Source of the DNA: Chloroflexales bacterium ZM16-3
Lineage (GTDB): Bacteria > Chloroflexota > Chloroflexia > Chloroflexales > Chloroflexaceae
DNA: 64,000 bases
Direction: 5' to 3'
Assembly: GCA_004138175.2 (NCBI GenBank)
Contig: RYFE02000017.1
Location: forward strand, 34,754-98,753
Shown here piece by piece: positions 27,796 to 36,216 of the stretch (position 1 is its first letter; every line of letters starts with the position of its first letter). The notes under the pieces are model-generated. The model had not been told where the DNA came from and did not search any database. It was given only the letters and a program-made list of their open reading frames with translations. A program made the position numbers and the translations under genes.

Positions 27796-28122
27796 CTACT
27801 TCCTTTTCTTCTTTGGCTTGGGCACAGGAAGTTCGTTCGCGGTCACTCGTATCAGATGACTCATCCACTCTTTGTCTTCGAGATTATCTTCAATAAGAAA
27901 GCTTAATTTGGCACCTGGGTACGGCGGCGCCTCGACGACATCGCCAATAAAAGCACGTCCACCATCAGTTCGTTTCACGAAGAGTTGGTTGTCACATACC
28001 AAGGCGACGACTTTGCCGTCGCTGTAGATCGCATACTCACCAAACATCTTCCTGTAGGATATGGCGCCTGCGCTCTCGATCTGGTCGACGATGAACGTCA
28101 CAAAGTGCTCGTCAGATGACAT
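27796..28122 (-). CDS. TfoX N-terminal domain protein
   Basis: A 108-residue protein of the TfoX/Sxy N-terminal family. Motifs: FVTFIVDQIESAGAISYRKMFGEYAIYSDGKVVALVCDNQLFVK, then the PPYPGAKL segment. It ends in a basic KPKKKRK tail. In proteobacteria TfoX activates competence genes, but the stand-alone N-terminal domain is widespread and of unknown function, so competence cannot be inferred from it alone. AAGGAGAG lies just before the ATG. It lies downstream of the tRNA cluster, separated by that cluster's terminator hairpin. Confidence 0.88.
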   Translation of the reverse strand: MSSDEHFVTFIVDQIESAGAISYRKMFGEYAIYSDGKVVALVCDNQLFVKRTDGGRAFIGDVVEAPPYPGAKLSFLIEDNLEDKEWMSHLIRVTANELPVPKPKKKRK

Positions 28123-28186
28123 TGTCTCTCCTTGCCTTCTTTGGCAGTACCGCAGCTCTACGAACCTTGTCTACTGCCAAATAACA

Positions 28187-28235
28187 AACCGGCGTCTGAG
28201 TTAGCTGGCCTTGCAGCCTAACTCAGACGCCGGTT
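28187..28235 (-). terminator. Intrinsic terminator downstream of the tRNA cluster
   Basis: A perfect 18-bp stem (AACCGGCGTCTGAGTTAG with its complement) has a 13-base loop and, on the minus strand, is followed by TGTTATTTGG. It lies about 90 bases past tRNA-Ser(GCU). Confidence 0.7.
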
Positions 28236-28324
28236 CGGCGGCTAGGATAGCACCCTTAACAATTCGCCTATGTTGAACGTGTGTCCGCCCTGCTGGGCGG
28301 CGCTCCTTGTTCTTGAGAATTTAG

Positions 28325-28414
28325 TGGCGGGGAGGGAGAGATTCGAACTCTCGATAGGATTGCTCCTATAGCGGTTTAGCAAACCGCCGCACTAGGCCAC
28401 TATGCGACCTCCCC
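28325..28414 (-). tRNA. tRNA-Ser (anticodon GCU)
   Basis: A 90-base class II tRNA with encoded CCA. The 7-bp acceptor stem is GGGGAGG/CCTCCCC, the anticodon stem-loop CGGTTTGCTAAACCG gives GCT, there is a long variable arm (TATAGGAGCAATCCTATC) and the T arm has GTTCGAATC. Confidence 0.95.
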
Positions 28415-28475
28415 GTGAAACTTACTGGCGAGATTGTACCATAGCCTCGCGAACTTGCCAACTGACAGGATTGAG

Positions 28476-28566
28476 TGGAGGGGGCGGTGGGATTCGAACC
28501 CACGGGCCCGGTTAAGGGCCTTTCGTTTTCAAGACGAACGCATTACGACCACTCTGCCACGCCCCC
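28476..28566 (-). tRNA. tRNA-Ser (anticodon UGA)
   Basis: A 91-base class II tRNA with encoded CCA. Acceptor GGGGGCG/CGCCCCC, anticodon loop CTTGAAA (TGA), long variable arm (GGCCCTTAACCGGGCC) and T loop GTTCGAATC. Confidence 0.95.
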
Positions 28567-28699
28567 GTTATGTCAATCCTACCAAAGACTCTTATAGAGA
28601 TAAATCTCCGCGTGGCAGTTAGGTGTACGAATCATACAGGCGTCTCCACGAAAGCGGATACGCCTGTATTGTACAACACAAGAACGTCTGTGTCGAAGG

Positions 28700-28776
28700 T
28701 GGCAGGCGGGACAGGAATCGAACCTGCAACCTGCGGATTTGGAGGCCGCTGCTCTGCCTAATTGAGCTACCCGCCT
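28700..28776 (-). tRNA. tRNA-Trp (anticodon CCA)
   Basis: A 77-base tRNA with encoded CCA. Acceptor AGGCGGG/CCCGCCT, discriminator G, anticodon loop CTCCAAA and T loop GTTCGATTC. First of three co-oriented tRNA genes. Confidence 0.95.
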
Positions 28777-28814
28777 TCACACCGCGAAATAATACCATAC
28801 CCCCGCTGCCTTTG

Positions 28815-28887
28815 CAACACTGAGACGCTGAGACACTGAGGCACTGAGCGTGTGTCTCAGTGCCTCAGTGTCTCAGCGCCTCAGTGA
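28815..28887. repeat. CACTGAGAC word-repeat with inverted half
   Basis: GAGACGCTGAGACACTGAGG words are followed after a short loop by CTCAGTGCCTCAGTGTCTC words, giving a long imperfect hairpin that ends at the glpX stop codon. Confidence 0.82.
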
Positions 28888-28888
28888 T

Positions 28889-29863
28889 CTACACTGCCGT
28901 GATCAGGTGCTCGGCCTGAATGCGGCGGCGGGTGCGCGTCTCGCCGCGCAGGATGAGCGAGTTTGTGCCGGCCCGGTCATGCACGAAGCTGACCCCCTCA
29001 AGCAGCAGGCCAGAGGTGATCCCGGTGGCCACGAAGAAGATCTGGTCGCCGGTGACCATATCCCCGCAGCGGAGGATGCGCCGTGTCTCGACGCCAACGT
29101 CGGCAAGGGATGTGCGCTCCTCAGGGCTCTGCGGGGCCAGGCGGGCCAGCATCTCGCCGCCCAGAGCCTTCACCGCGCAGGCCGCGATCACCCCCTCCGC
29201 CGCGCCGCCCACCCCGATCAGCAGATCCACAGGGCCGTCTGGCTCGGCGGCCAGCACCGCCCCCGAGATATCCCCGTCGTCGGCGAGCAGCACGCGGGCG
29301 CCGGCGGCGCGGATCTCGTCGAGCAGGTCGCGGTGGCGCGGCCGATCCAGCAGAAAGACCACCAGGTCGCGCACGGCCTTGCCCTTGGCCCGCGCGATCA
29401 GGGCCAGCGTCCAGGCGACGGGGGCGTCGAGGCACTCGGGAACCAGTGCGGCGGCGGCGGTGCGGTTGACCACCAGCTTCTCCATGTAGGCGGCCGGGCT
29501 GGGCGACCACAGCGAGCCACGGGTGGCTATGGCGGCCACCGACACGGCCCCGGCGCGGCCCTGGGCCAGCAGCCGCCGCCCGTCGATCGGGTCAACCACC
29601 ACATCCACCGCCACGCCGCGCCCGGTGCCCACCGCCCGTCCGACATATATCTCGGGCGGACTATCCACCCGGCTGTCCTCGCCCAGCACGATCCGCCCGT
29701 CCATCTCCAGCTTATCGAGGGCGCGCAGCATCGCCACGCTGGCCGCCTGGTCGGCCTCGTCGCGCTGGCCCAGCCCCATCCAGCGGGCCGCGCTGATCGC
29801 CGCCGCCTCGGTCGCCCGCACCAGGTCTAGCCCGGTGTTCCGATGAAGTCTCGCCTCGCTCAT
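28889..29863 (-). CDS. glpX: Class II fructose-1,6-bisphosphatase
   Basis: Hydrolyses fructose 1,6-bisphosphate to fructose 6-phosphate in gluconeogenesis or the Calvin cycle. It is a 324-residue protein of the GlpX family with TGLDLVRATEAAAISAARWMGLGQRDEADQAA-type start, DGRIVLGEDSR, VDVVVDPIDGR, and GVGGAAEGVIAACAVKALGGEM near the end. The usual GEGERDEAPML segment reads GEDSRVDSPPEIYVG and the usual VDPIEGT reads VDPIDGR, so the enzyme is somewhat divergent; acidic metal ligands are kept. GGAGG lies five bases before the ATG at 29863. Monocistronic on the minus strand. Confidence 0.9.
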   Translation of the reverse strand: MSEARLHRNTGLDLVRATEAAAISAARWMGLGQRDEADQAASVAMLRALDKLEMDGRIVLGEDSRVDSPPEIYVGRAVGTGRGVAVDVVVDPIDGRRLLAQGRAGAVSVAAIATRGSLWSPSPAAYMEKLVVNRTAAAALVPECLDAPVAWTLALIARAKGKAVRDLVVFLLDRPRHRDLLDEIRAAGARVLLADDGDISGAVLAAEPDGPVDLLIGVGGAAEGVIAACAVKALGGEMLARLAPQSPEERTSLADVGVETRRILRCGDMVTGDQIFFVATGITSGLLLEGVSFVHDRAGTNSLILRGETRTRRRIQAEHLITAV

Positions 29864-29873
29864 AGACACCTCC

Positions 29874-30056
29874 GGGGAGTCGGGGGTTAGGAGTTAGGGG
29901 TTGGGGGTTAGGAGTTAGGAGTCAGTCAGAACATGTGCCCAACCCCCAACCCCCAACCCCAACCCCCAACCCCCAACTCACAACTCACAACCCCCAACCC
30001 CCAACCCCCAACCCCCAGCTCCCAACCCCCAACCCCCAACCCCCAACCCCCAAACT
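29874..30056. repeat. GTTGGGG / CCCCAAC word-repeat
   Basis: Direct GGAGTTAGG and GTTGGGGG words, then more than ten inverted CAACCCCC words, fill the gap between the SulP stop and the glpX ribosome-binding site. The C-rich strand is a candidate i-motif and its complement a G-quadruplex former. Confidence 0.85.
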
Positions 30057-32176
30057 CACACTTCCACCGCCGTCAGCAGCGCGGCCGCCTCCCATGCCAG
30101 CATGCCGCCCTGGAGGATGCTGACATCGGCGTAGCCGTGAGAGATCAGGTGCGCGGCGGCCCGCGCGCTGCGCCTGCCGCTGCGGCATACCAGGATGACC
30201 GGCTGGTCGCGCGGCAGGTCGCCGGGGCCGGACAAGATGCCCGGCAGCGGCGAAAGCATCGCCTCAGGGATGTGGGCGAGCCGGTACTCGCGCGGCTCGC
30301 GCACATCCACCACCAGCGGCTGGCTGGCCCCGCGCAGCCGCGCCCACAGATCGCGGGCGAGAACCTCGCGCACCGGCGGGGTCAGCCCGTGCCCGCCGAG
30401 CGCGACCATGCCGTTCGCCAGCCCGCGCTTGGGCAGATCCTGGCACTCGCGGAAGGCCCGCACCTCACACTCATAGATGCAGATCGCCGGGTCGAGCGTG
30501 TGGTGGAACAGCAAGCCCATCGCCTCATCCTCATCAAGGAAGCCGCCATCGCCAAGCAGATCGACAAAGCCGGTGCTGCGCATCACCTGCATCACCGGGT
30601 CGCGCACGCGCACCAGGAACACCCTGCCGCCGCGATCCCGGCAGATCCGCAGGATATTCTCCAGCGCCCTGATCCCGCTGATGTCGCAGTGCTGGACGCT
30701 GTGCATCCGCAGCATCAGGAAGCGCTGCTCCGGGACACGCATCAGCATATCGTAGAGGCTCTCCTCAACGTGGTTGGCCGCGCCGAAGTAGAGGTCGCCC
30801 AGCAGATCGACCACGGCCACCTGCGGGCAGCCCGGCTTGCCCGGCTGATAGGCCCAGTGTCGGAAGGTGTCGTCGGGGAGCACGGCCAGCACGCGGGGCG
30901 TGCTCGTTTTGAGCAGGTAGTAGCCCAGCGACATCAGCACGCCGATCAGCACAGCGAACTGGAGCGGCAGGGCCAGAGTGGCGGTGAGGGTGATCAGCAT
31001 GATCACCGTGTCGCCGCGCGCCCCGCGCCAGATCCGCAGCATCGCCCGGCGGTCGATCATGCTGTAGGCGGTGATCACCAGGGTGCCGGCGAGCACCGGC
31101 CGCGGCAGATGGGCGATCAGCGGGGTGAGCAGGAACATCGCCGCGAGCACGAATATGCCCGAGAATGCGTTGCCCAGCCCGGTCTGCGCCCCGGACTGGT
31201 AGCTGAGGGCCGAGCGGTTGAAGGAGCCGGAGGTGGGGTAGCCGCTGAAGATCCCGGCGGCGATGTTGGCCAGCCCCTGGCCGACGAACTCCTGGTTGCT
31301 GTCGAGTCGCTGCCGCGAGTGGCTGGACACCGCCCGCGCGATGGCCACCGCCTCCACCAGGCCGATGATCGCCAGGGCCAGGGCGCCGTTCGAGAGCTGT
31401 CCGATCAGGTCGATGTCGAGCAGCGGCAGGGCGGCTAGCGGCGGCAGGCTCTGCGGTAGCTCGCCCAGCACCCGCACGCCCAGCGCCTCCATCCCCAGCC
31501 CCCACGAGACCAGCCCGCCCGCCACCACGCTCAGCAGCACCGCCGGCAGCTTGCGCTGCACGCGCGGCAGCAGCAGCAGCAGGCCGATCGTGCCCAGCCC
31601 GAGCCCGAGCGATGGCAGATGCAGCTCGCCGATCTGCCCCGCCGTGGAGCGCAGCGTGTCGAACAGGCTGGCGGTGCTCTGGAGCTTCAAGCGCAGCATC
31701 GGCTCGATCTGGTTGGACATAATCAGGATGCCGGCCCCCGCCGTGAACCCGACCGCCACCGAGTCCGAGACGAAGTTGACCAGCATGCCCAGCCGGGCCA
31801 CGCCCATCAGCAGGCGAAAGAGGCCAGCCATCACCGCGATCAGGCCGGCGGCGGCGATGAACTCGGGGCTGCCCGGCACGGCGATCGGCAGCAGCACCGA
31901 GAGCGTCAGGATGGAGGCCGTGTTGGTCGGCCCGCTGTGCAGGTGGCTCGACGAGCCCCACAGCGCGCCGATCACGCTGGCCAGGATGGCAGCGTAGAGG
32001 CCCATCGTTGGCGGCAGCCCCGCCAGCAGCGAGAAGGCCAGCGACTGCGGCAGCAGCACGACGCCCACCGACGCGCCGGCGATCAGGTCGGCGCGCAGCG
32101 CGGCCCGCGAGTAGCCCCGCAGCAGATGGATCGGCTGGGTGAACAGGGTGGACGTGCTGCGCAGGTACGCCAGCAT
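30056..32176 (-). CDS. SulP anion transporter with STAS and C-terminal rhodanese domain
   Basis: A 706-residue three-part protein. Residues about 15-430 form the SulP/SLC26 transporter (sulfate, bicarbonate or other anions), with the signature ASVGVVLLPQSLAFSLLAGLPPTMGLYAA and about 11-12 membrane helices. The STAS domain is at about 450-560 (VAVVDLLGDLYFGAANHVEE, HCDISGIRAL). After a linker, a rhodanese-like sulfurtransferase domain (about 600-706) has VDVREPREYRLAHIPEA and an active-site Cys664 in CRSGRRS. The fusion suggests coupling of sulfate or sulfane-sulfur transport to sulfur transfer, or a structural use. The start MLAYLRSTSTLF fits well. It is divergent from the exopolysaccharide region. 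Confidence 0.93.
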   Translation of the reverse strand: MLAYLRSTSTLFTQPIHLLRGYSRAALRADLIAGASVGVVLLPQSLAFSLLAGLPPTMGLYAAILASVIGALWGSSSHLHSGPTNTASILTLSVLLPIAVPGSPEFIAAAGLIAVMAGLFRLLMGVARLGMLVNFVSDSVAVGFTAGAGILIMSNQIEPMLRLKLQSTASLFDTLRSTAGQIGELHLPSLGLGLGTIGLLLLLPRVQRKLPAVLLSVVAGGLVSWGLGMEALGVRVLGELPQSLPPLAALPLLDIDLIGQLSNGALALAIIGLVEAVAIARAVSSHSRQRLDSNQEFVGQGLANIAAGIFSGYPTSGSFNRSALSYQSGAQTGLGNAFSGIFVLAAMFLLTPLIAHLPRPVLAGTLVITAYSMIDRRAMLRIWRGARGDTVIMLITLTATLALPLQFAVLIGVLMSLGYYLLKTSTPRVLAVLPDDTFRHWAYQPGKPGCPQVAVVDLLGDLYFGAANHVEESLYDMLMRVPEQRFLMLRMHSVQHCDISGIRALENILRICRDRGGRVFLVRVRDPVMQVMRSTGFVDLLGDGGFLDEDEAMGLLFHHTLDPAICIYECEVRAFRECQDLPKRGLANGMVALGGHGLTPPVREVLARDLWARLRGASQPLVVDVREPREYRLAHIPEAMLSPLPGILSGPGDLPRDQPVILVCRSGRRSARAAAHLISHGYADVSILQGGMLAWEAAALLTAVEV

Positions 32177-32236
32177 GGCCGTGTCCTCAATGACATGCGT
32201 GTGGGATGCTTATGGTAGCACGTTTTTAGGCGAAGG

Positions 32237-32352
32237 GGCGCAGCAGGGACGGCGTGGTGGCGCAGCGTGCTACGCCACCACGCCGTCCCTGCTGCGCCCT
32301 TACCGAAATAGCCCTTGTAGCCCAGGAGCTTCAGCCCTGGGCTACAAGGGCT
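32237..32352. repeat. Two large hairpins in the divergent SulP-flippase gap
   Basis: A 26-bp perfect stem (32237-32262 with 32273-32298, beginning GGCGCAGCAGGGACGG) and, next to it, an inverted repeat of AGCCCTTGTAGCCCAGG (about 32311-32351). Because both flanking genes point away, neither can be a terminator for them. Confidence 0.85.
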
Positions 32353-32430
32353 TCATCCGCTTTAGCGGCTTTAGATTCGGTATATGGCTTCCTAGTGCAG
32401 CAAACGCTTGTGTCAGAACAAACAATCTGA

Positions 32431-32436
32431 TATACT
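32431..32436 (+). promoter_or_regulatory. Extended -10 (TGA-TATACT) immediately before the flippase ATG
   Basis: TGATATACT ends seven bases before the ATG at 32443, so transcription would begin at or next to the A of the start codon (leaderless mRNA). A weak -35, TTGTGT, stands 17 bases upstream. Confidence 0.55.
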
Positions 32437-32442
32437 GGAGCC

Positions 32443-33945
32443 ATGACACAAACGATCCAGACCACCTACCGCTTTCTGCTCCATGCTGAACATGCGAATC
32501 AGGGTAGCATACGCCCCCCGGCGGCAACCGGCCCTGCGGCGGAACTCTCTAGGTGGGAGCGCCGTGTGGTACGATGTGCCCGCCACCTATATGGGTGGCG
32601 TGTTCCAGAGGTATCTCGCGTGTCACCTCTTGCCAACGCCATCGTGCGGCTGCGCCTGCTCTGGGAGCGACCCAGCCTCCGCCGGATGGCCCAGAATATC
32701 GGCTGGCTGCTCGCCGATCGGCTGCTGCGCCTGATCGGTGGGCTCCTGGTCGGCTTCTGGGTGGCCCGCTACCTCGGCCCGGTAGCCTTCGGCAGCTATA
32801 ACTACGCGCTGGCACTTGTGCTTATCGTCGGCGCTATCGCGACACTTGGACTCGATAATATTGTCGTGCGCGACCTGGTGCGGGCGCCCAAGGCGGCGGC
32901 GGCGATCATGGGCAGCGCGGCGCTGCTGCGCTTTGGCGGGGGCCTGATGGCTATTGCGGTCGCGGTGGGGGCCGTTGCACTCCTGCGCCCCGGCGACTCG
33001 ACACTGATCGCGCTCACCGCCCTGATGGGCATGGCCTCGCCCCTCCAGGCTCTCTCGACGATCGACCTCTGGTTTCAGTCGCGCGTTGAGTCGCGCGATA
33101 TCGTCGTGGCGCGAAACGCGGCATTTCTGATCGCAACGCTCGCCAAGGTGGCGCTGATCATAGCGGGCGCGCCGCTGATCGCTTTCGGCTGGACATTTGC
33201 CGCTGAGGCTGCCCTCGGCGGCCTCGCGGTGATGATCGCCTACGGGCGACAGAACCAGGCGATAGGGGCCTGGCGACCGTCGATCGTGCGCGCCCGGGCG
33301 CTGCTCGCCGATAGCTGGCCGCTGATCTTCTCCGGCCTCCTGGTCACGCTCTACCTGCGGATCGACCAGGTGATGATCGGCCAGATGGTCGGCGACGCCG
33401 AGCTGGGGGTCTACTCGGTGGCCGTGCGGATCGCCGAGATCTTCCCGCTGCTGCCGGGCGCGATCATCGCCTCGGCCTTCCCCGCCGTAGTGGCCGCCCG
33501 CGCGGTGAGCGAGGAGCTCTTCTACGACAGGCTGCGCCGGCTTTATGCGCTGGTGGCCGCCCTCGGCTACGTGGCCGCCCTGAGCATCACCCTCTGCGCT
33601 CCCTGGCTGATCGATACGCTCGCGGGGCCGGGCTACGCCGCCGCCACGCCAATGCTCGTGGTGCTGATCTGGGCCAGCCTCTTCAGCGGCATTGGCCTGG
33701 CCCGCAGCACCTACCTGAACACCGCGAATCTGGCCCACCTGCATACGATCACGGTCGCCCTGGGTTGTTTGGTGAACATCGGGCTAAACTGGCTGCTCAT
33801 CCCGCGCGTCGGCGGCATGGGCGCGGCGATCGCCTCGCTCATCGCCTACTGGCTTGCCGGCCACGGGGCCTGCTACGTCGTCCCGGAGCTGCGCGCCACC
33901 GGCGCGATGATCACCCGCGCCCTGCTCTGGCCAAAGTTCTGGTGA
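32443..33945 (+). CDS. Oligosaccharide flippase (Wzx-like), first copy
   Basis: A polytopic membrane protein of up to 500 residues (polysaccharide_synt/MATE-like) that would flip lipid-linked repeat units across the membrane. Typical N-terminus: NIGWLLADRLLRLIGGLLVGFWVARYLGPVAFGSYNYALAL; later YLRIDQVMIGQMVGDAELGVYSVAVRIAE and a C-terminal half with pairs of helices, 12-14 in all. Two starts are possible: ATG at 32443, which fits the leaderless promoter, and GTG at 32620 with AGAGGT upstream, which fits the usual N-terminal length better. It is the first gene of a plus-strand glycan cluster. Confidence 0.92.
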   Translation: MTQTIQTTYRFLLHAEHANQGSIRPPAATGPAAELSRWERRVVRCARHLYGWRVPEVSRVSPLANAIVRLRLLWERPSLRRMAQNIGWLLADRLLRLIGGLLVGFWVARYLGPVAFGSYNYALALVLIVGAIATLGLDNIVVRDLVRAPKAAAAIMGSAALLRFGGGLMAIAVAVGAVALLRPGDSTLIALTALMGMASPLQALSTIDLWFQSRVESRDIVVARNAAFLIATLAKVALIIAGAPLIAFGWTFAAEAALGGLAVMIAYGRQNQAIGAWRPSIVRARALLADSWPLIFSGLLVTLYLRIDQVMIGQMVGDAELGVYSVAVRIAEIFPLLPGAIIASAFPAVVAARAVSEELFYDRLRRLYALVAALGYVAALSITLCAPWLIDTLAGPGYAAATPMLVVLIWASLFSGIGLARSTYLNTANLAHLHTITVALGCLVNIGLNWLLIPRVGGMGAAIASLIAYWLAGHGACYVVPELRATGAMITRALLWPKFW

Positions 33946-33974
33946 TCGCGATTGCTCGTCTATCACATTCACCA

Positions 33975-34676
33975 ATGACTACCAATCTGAACACGATACG
34001 CGCCTACCTCGCCTTCCCAGTGAGAATGTTCGCCCGCTCAAGCCAGCGGCGCTATATCGTGCGCTGGCTCGCCTCGCTATGGCCGGGGGCGACGTTGCGC
34101 CGCCCTCAGCCCTGGCTTGTCTTTGCGGCCATCGACTATCTGAACACGATTGATATGCGCAGCTGGCAGATATTCGAGTACGGCAGCGGGAGCTCGACCC
34201 TGTACTGGCTGCGGCGAGCGGCTCACGTCACATCTATCGAGCACGACGCACCGTGGTACGAGCGCGTGCGAGCCCTCCTCCCTCCCGGCGCAAAGCTCGA
34301 CTATGCGCTCGTCTCACCCGAGCCATGTCTGCGGCCAGAGCTCGATCTCGATCCTGCCGATCCTCATGCCTATATTTCGGCTAACTATCCGGGCGAGGGG
34401 CTGACCTACAAACGCTATGTTAGCCAGATCGACGCTTTCGCCGATGGTAGCCTGGATCTGGTGTTGATCGATGGGCGAGCAAGGGCATCATGTCTTGCCC
34501 GCGCCGCACCCAAAGTCCGCCCCGGGGGGATGCTCATCCTTGATAACTCGGAGCGGGCGTATTATACCCAGCGCAATGCAGCGGCCCTGAGCAGCTACCA
34601 GCCGCTTGTCTTCGCTGGGGCCGTGCCGCTGGTGCCTGTCTTCTCACAGACGACGATCTACCGACGCCGCCCATGA
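33975..34676 (+). CDS. Class I SAM-dependent methyltransferase
   Basis: A 233-residue protein with a Rossmann methyltransferase core: motif I FEYGSGSSTLYWLRRA at about residues 56-71, ITSIEHDAPWYERV-type acidic motif II (here VTSIEHDAPW), LVLIDGRARASCLARA and MLILDNSERAYY. An N-terminal basic segment of about 40 residues precedes it. It resembles glycan or sugar-modifying methyltransferases of polysaccharide loci; its acceptor is unknown. It begins 29 bp after the flippase and overlaps the next gene by four bases (ATGA), so translation is probably coupled. Confidence 0.82.
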   Translation: MTTNLNTIRAYLAFPVRMFARSSQRRYIVRWLASLWPGATLRRPQPWLVFAAIDYLNTIDMRSWQIFEYGSGSSTLYWLRRAAHVTSIEHDAPWYERVRALLPPGAKLDYALVSPEPCLRPELDLDPADPHAYISANYPGEGLTYKRYVSQIDAFADGSLDLVLIDGRARASCLARAAPKVRPGGMLILDNSERAYYTQRNAAALSSYQPLVFAGAVPLVPVFSQTTIYRRRP

Positions 34677-35269
34677 ACACTATGCTTAGACGCCAGATCA
34701 AGCGTACGATTCTATCCTGGCGCCTCGCTCACGCCGACGAGCTGCGAATCGTGGTGGGGGCCAGCGGCCACGCCCCGCCCGGTTGGGTGGCCACCGACAT
34801 CACCAGCCTCGACCTGCTGCGCGAGGCAGATTGGCGATCTCGCTTCGCCGAAGGAAGTGTTGCGGCGATCCTCGCCGAGCATGTCTGGGAGCATCTCGGG
34901 CCGGCCGACGGGCTGGAGGCGGCCCGGCGCTGCCGCCGCTACCTGCGCCCCGGCGGGCACCTGCGGATAGCGGTACCAGATGGGCTACATCCCGACCCCA
35001 CGTACCGCGAGGCGGTGCGACCGGGCGGCACTGGGCCTGGCGCAGACGACCACAAAATACTGTACACCTATTGCTCGCTGGGGGGGCTGCTAGAGCAGGC
35101 CGGCTTTACACTGCGCCTCCTAGAATACTTCAATGAGTCTGGCCAGTTCCATGCCGCCGACTGGGAGCCAGACGATGGGATGGTTCGCCGCTCGCACCGC
35201 TTCGACCCGCGCAATGCCGGCGGGCAACATGCGTACACATCGCTGATCATCGATGCGATCAGGCCATGA
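34673..35269 (+). CDS. Predicted SAM-dependent methyltransferase (WelR-like/COG4627)
   Basis: A 198-residue protein with the pattern of the COG4627 'predicted SAM-dependent methyltransferase' family. It has LRIVVGASGHAPPGWVATDITSLDLL at the N-terminus, ILAEHVWEHLGPADGLEAARRCRRYLRPGGHLRIAVPDG in the centre, and DDHKILYTYCSLGGLLEQAGF. The Gly-rich SAM loop is short, as usual for this family. Its start overlaps the previous stop (ATGA) and its stop overlaps the next start in the same way, so three genes are translationally coupled. A role in modifying the polysaccharide is inferred from context. Confidence 0.85.
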   Translation: MNTMLRRQIKRTILSWRLAHADELRIVVGASGHAPPGWVATDITSLDLLREADWRSRFAEGSVAAILAEHVWEHLGPADGLEAARRCRRYLRPGGHLRIAVPDGLHPDPTYREAVRPGGTGPGADDHKILYTYCSLGGLLEQAGFTLRLLEYFNESGQFHAADWEPDDGMVRRSHRFDPRNAGGQHAYTSLIIDAIRP

Positions 35270-36216
35270 GCGATCACACCCCGGTTATCCTCTTGGTCTA
35301 CCGGCGGCCCGCCGAGATGGCCAAGGTGCGCGCGGCGCTGCGGGCGGCCCGACCTGACCGGCTGATCATCGTCGCCGATGGCCCGCGGGCCGACCGACCA
35401 GGCGATGCCGAGGCGGTCGCCGCCGCCCGCGCCGCCGCCGAGGCCGTCGACTGGCCCTGCGAGATCACGCGGATCTACGCCGACTCAAACATGGGCCTCA
35501 GGAGCCGGGTCGAGAGCGGCATCACGGCCGCCTTCACGCGTATCGAGCGGGCGATCATCCTTGAGGATGACTGCGTGCCCGCGCCGAGCTTCTTCCGCTT
35601 CTGCGCCGAGCTGCTGGATCGCTACGCCGACGACGAGCGGGTGATGGCGATCTCCGGCGACGATTTCCAGGGCGGGCGAGCGGCCGCCGCCAGCTACCGC
35701 TTCTCGCGCTACCCGCACTGCTGGGGCTGGGCCACGTGGCGCCGGTCCTGGCAGCGCTACGATGGGCCGATGGCCGACTGGCCGGCGCTGCGTGTGAGCG
35801 GCTGGCTTGAGCGCTCCCTGAACGATCGGCGCGCGGCCCGCTACTGGCGGGCTGTCTTCGACCGTGTGTACGCCGGGCAGATCGACTCCTGGGCCTACCG
35901 CTGGACCTACAGCTGCTGGCGACAGAATGGCCTCACCGCCCTGCCCGCCCGCAACCTGGTCAGCAACATCGGCTTTGGGACGGGGGCGACCCACACCAAC
36001 GCCCCCGACAACCCTTTCGCCGCGCTAAACGCCTACGATCTGCCCTTCCCGCTACGCCACCCGCCCAATGTGGTCGCCGACACACAGGCCGACGCGCATA
36101 CACAGTCCACCCTCTATGATCCGTCGCTCGCCCGGCGGCTGGCCTGGCGGATTGTCCGCACCATGCGTCGCCGACGTGAAAAGGAGTCCGTGGAGCGCCG
36201 TGATGCAGCCACATGA
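35266..36216 (+). CDS. Glycosyltransferase (GT-A, HlpA-like)
   Basis: A 316-residue GT-A-fold transferase. It starts TPVILLVYRRPAEMAKVRAAL and has the nucleotide-sugar site IILEDDCVPAPSFFRFCAELL, whose EDDC acidic motif is the likely metal-binding DxD equivalent. SRYPHCWGWATWRRSWQRYD is the acceptor-side family motif and WAYRWTYSCW follows. This arrangement is typical of the 'hemolytic protein HlpA'-like glycosyltransferases in lipopolysaccharide clusters. It overlaps the preceding gene by four and the following gene by 14 bases. Confidence 0.87.
   Translation: MSDHTPVILLVYRRPAEMAKVRAALRAARPDRLIIVADGPRADRPGDAEAVAAARAAAEAVDWPCEITRIYADSNMGLRSRVESGITAAFTRIERAIILEDDCVPAPSFFRFCAELLDRYADDERVMAISGDDFQGGRAAAASYRFSRYPHCWGWATWRRSWQRYDGPMADWPALRVSGWLERSLNDRRAARYWRAVFDRVYAGQIDSWAYRWTYSCWRQNGLTALPARNLVSNIGFGTGATHTNAPDNPFAALNAYDLPFPLRHPPNVVADTQADAHTQSTLYDPSLARRLAWRIVRTMRRRREKESVERRDAAT

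Noticed and set aside
28567..28699. Small hairpin (TACAGGCGT/ACGCCTGTA) between tRNA-Trp and tRNA-Ser as a terminator
   Set aside because: Nine-base stem with a large loop and no T-run; it may be a processing signal but there is too little to call it.
29933..31438. 501-codon plus-strand frame over the SulP gene
   Set aside because: It begins in the GTTGGGG repeat, has no motif and lies antisense to a clear transporter.
32237..32352. Terminators between SulP and the flippase
   Set aside because: Both flanking genes are transcribed away from the hairpins, so they cannot end either transcript; recorded as repeats.
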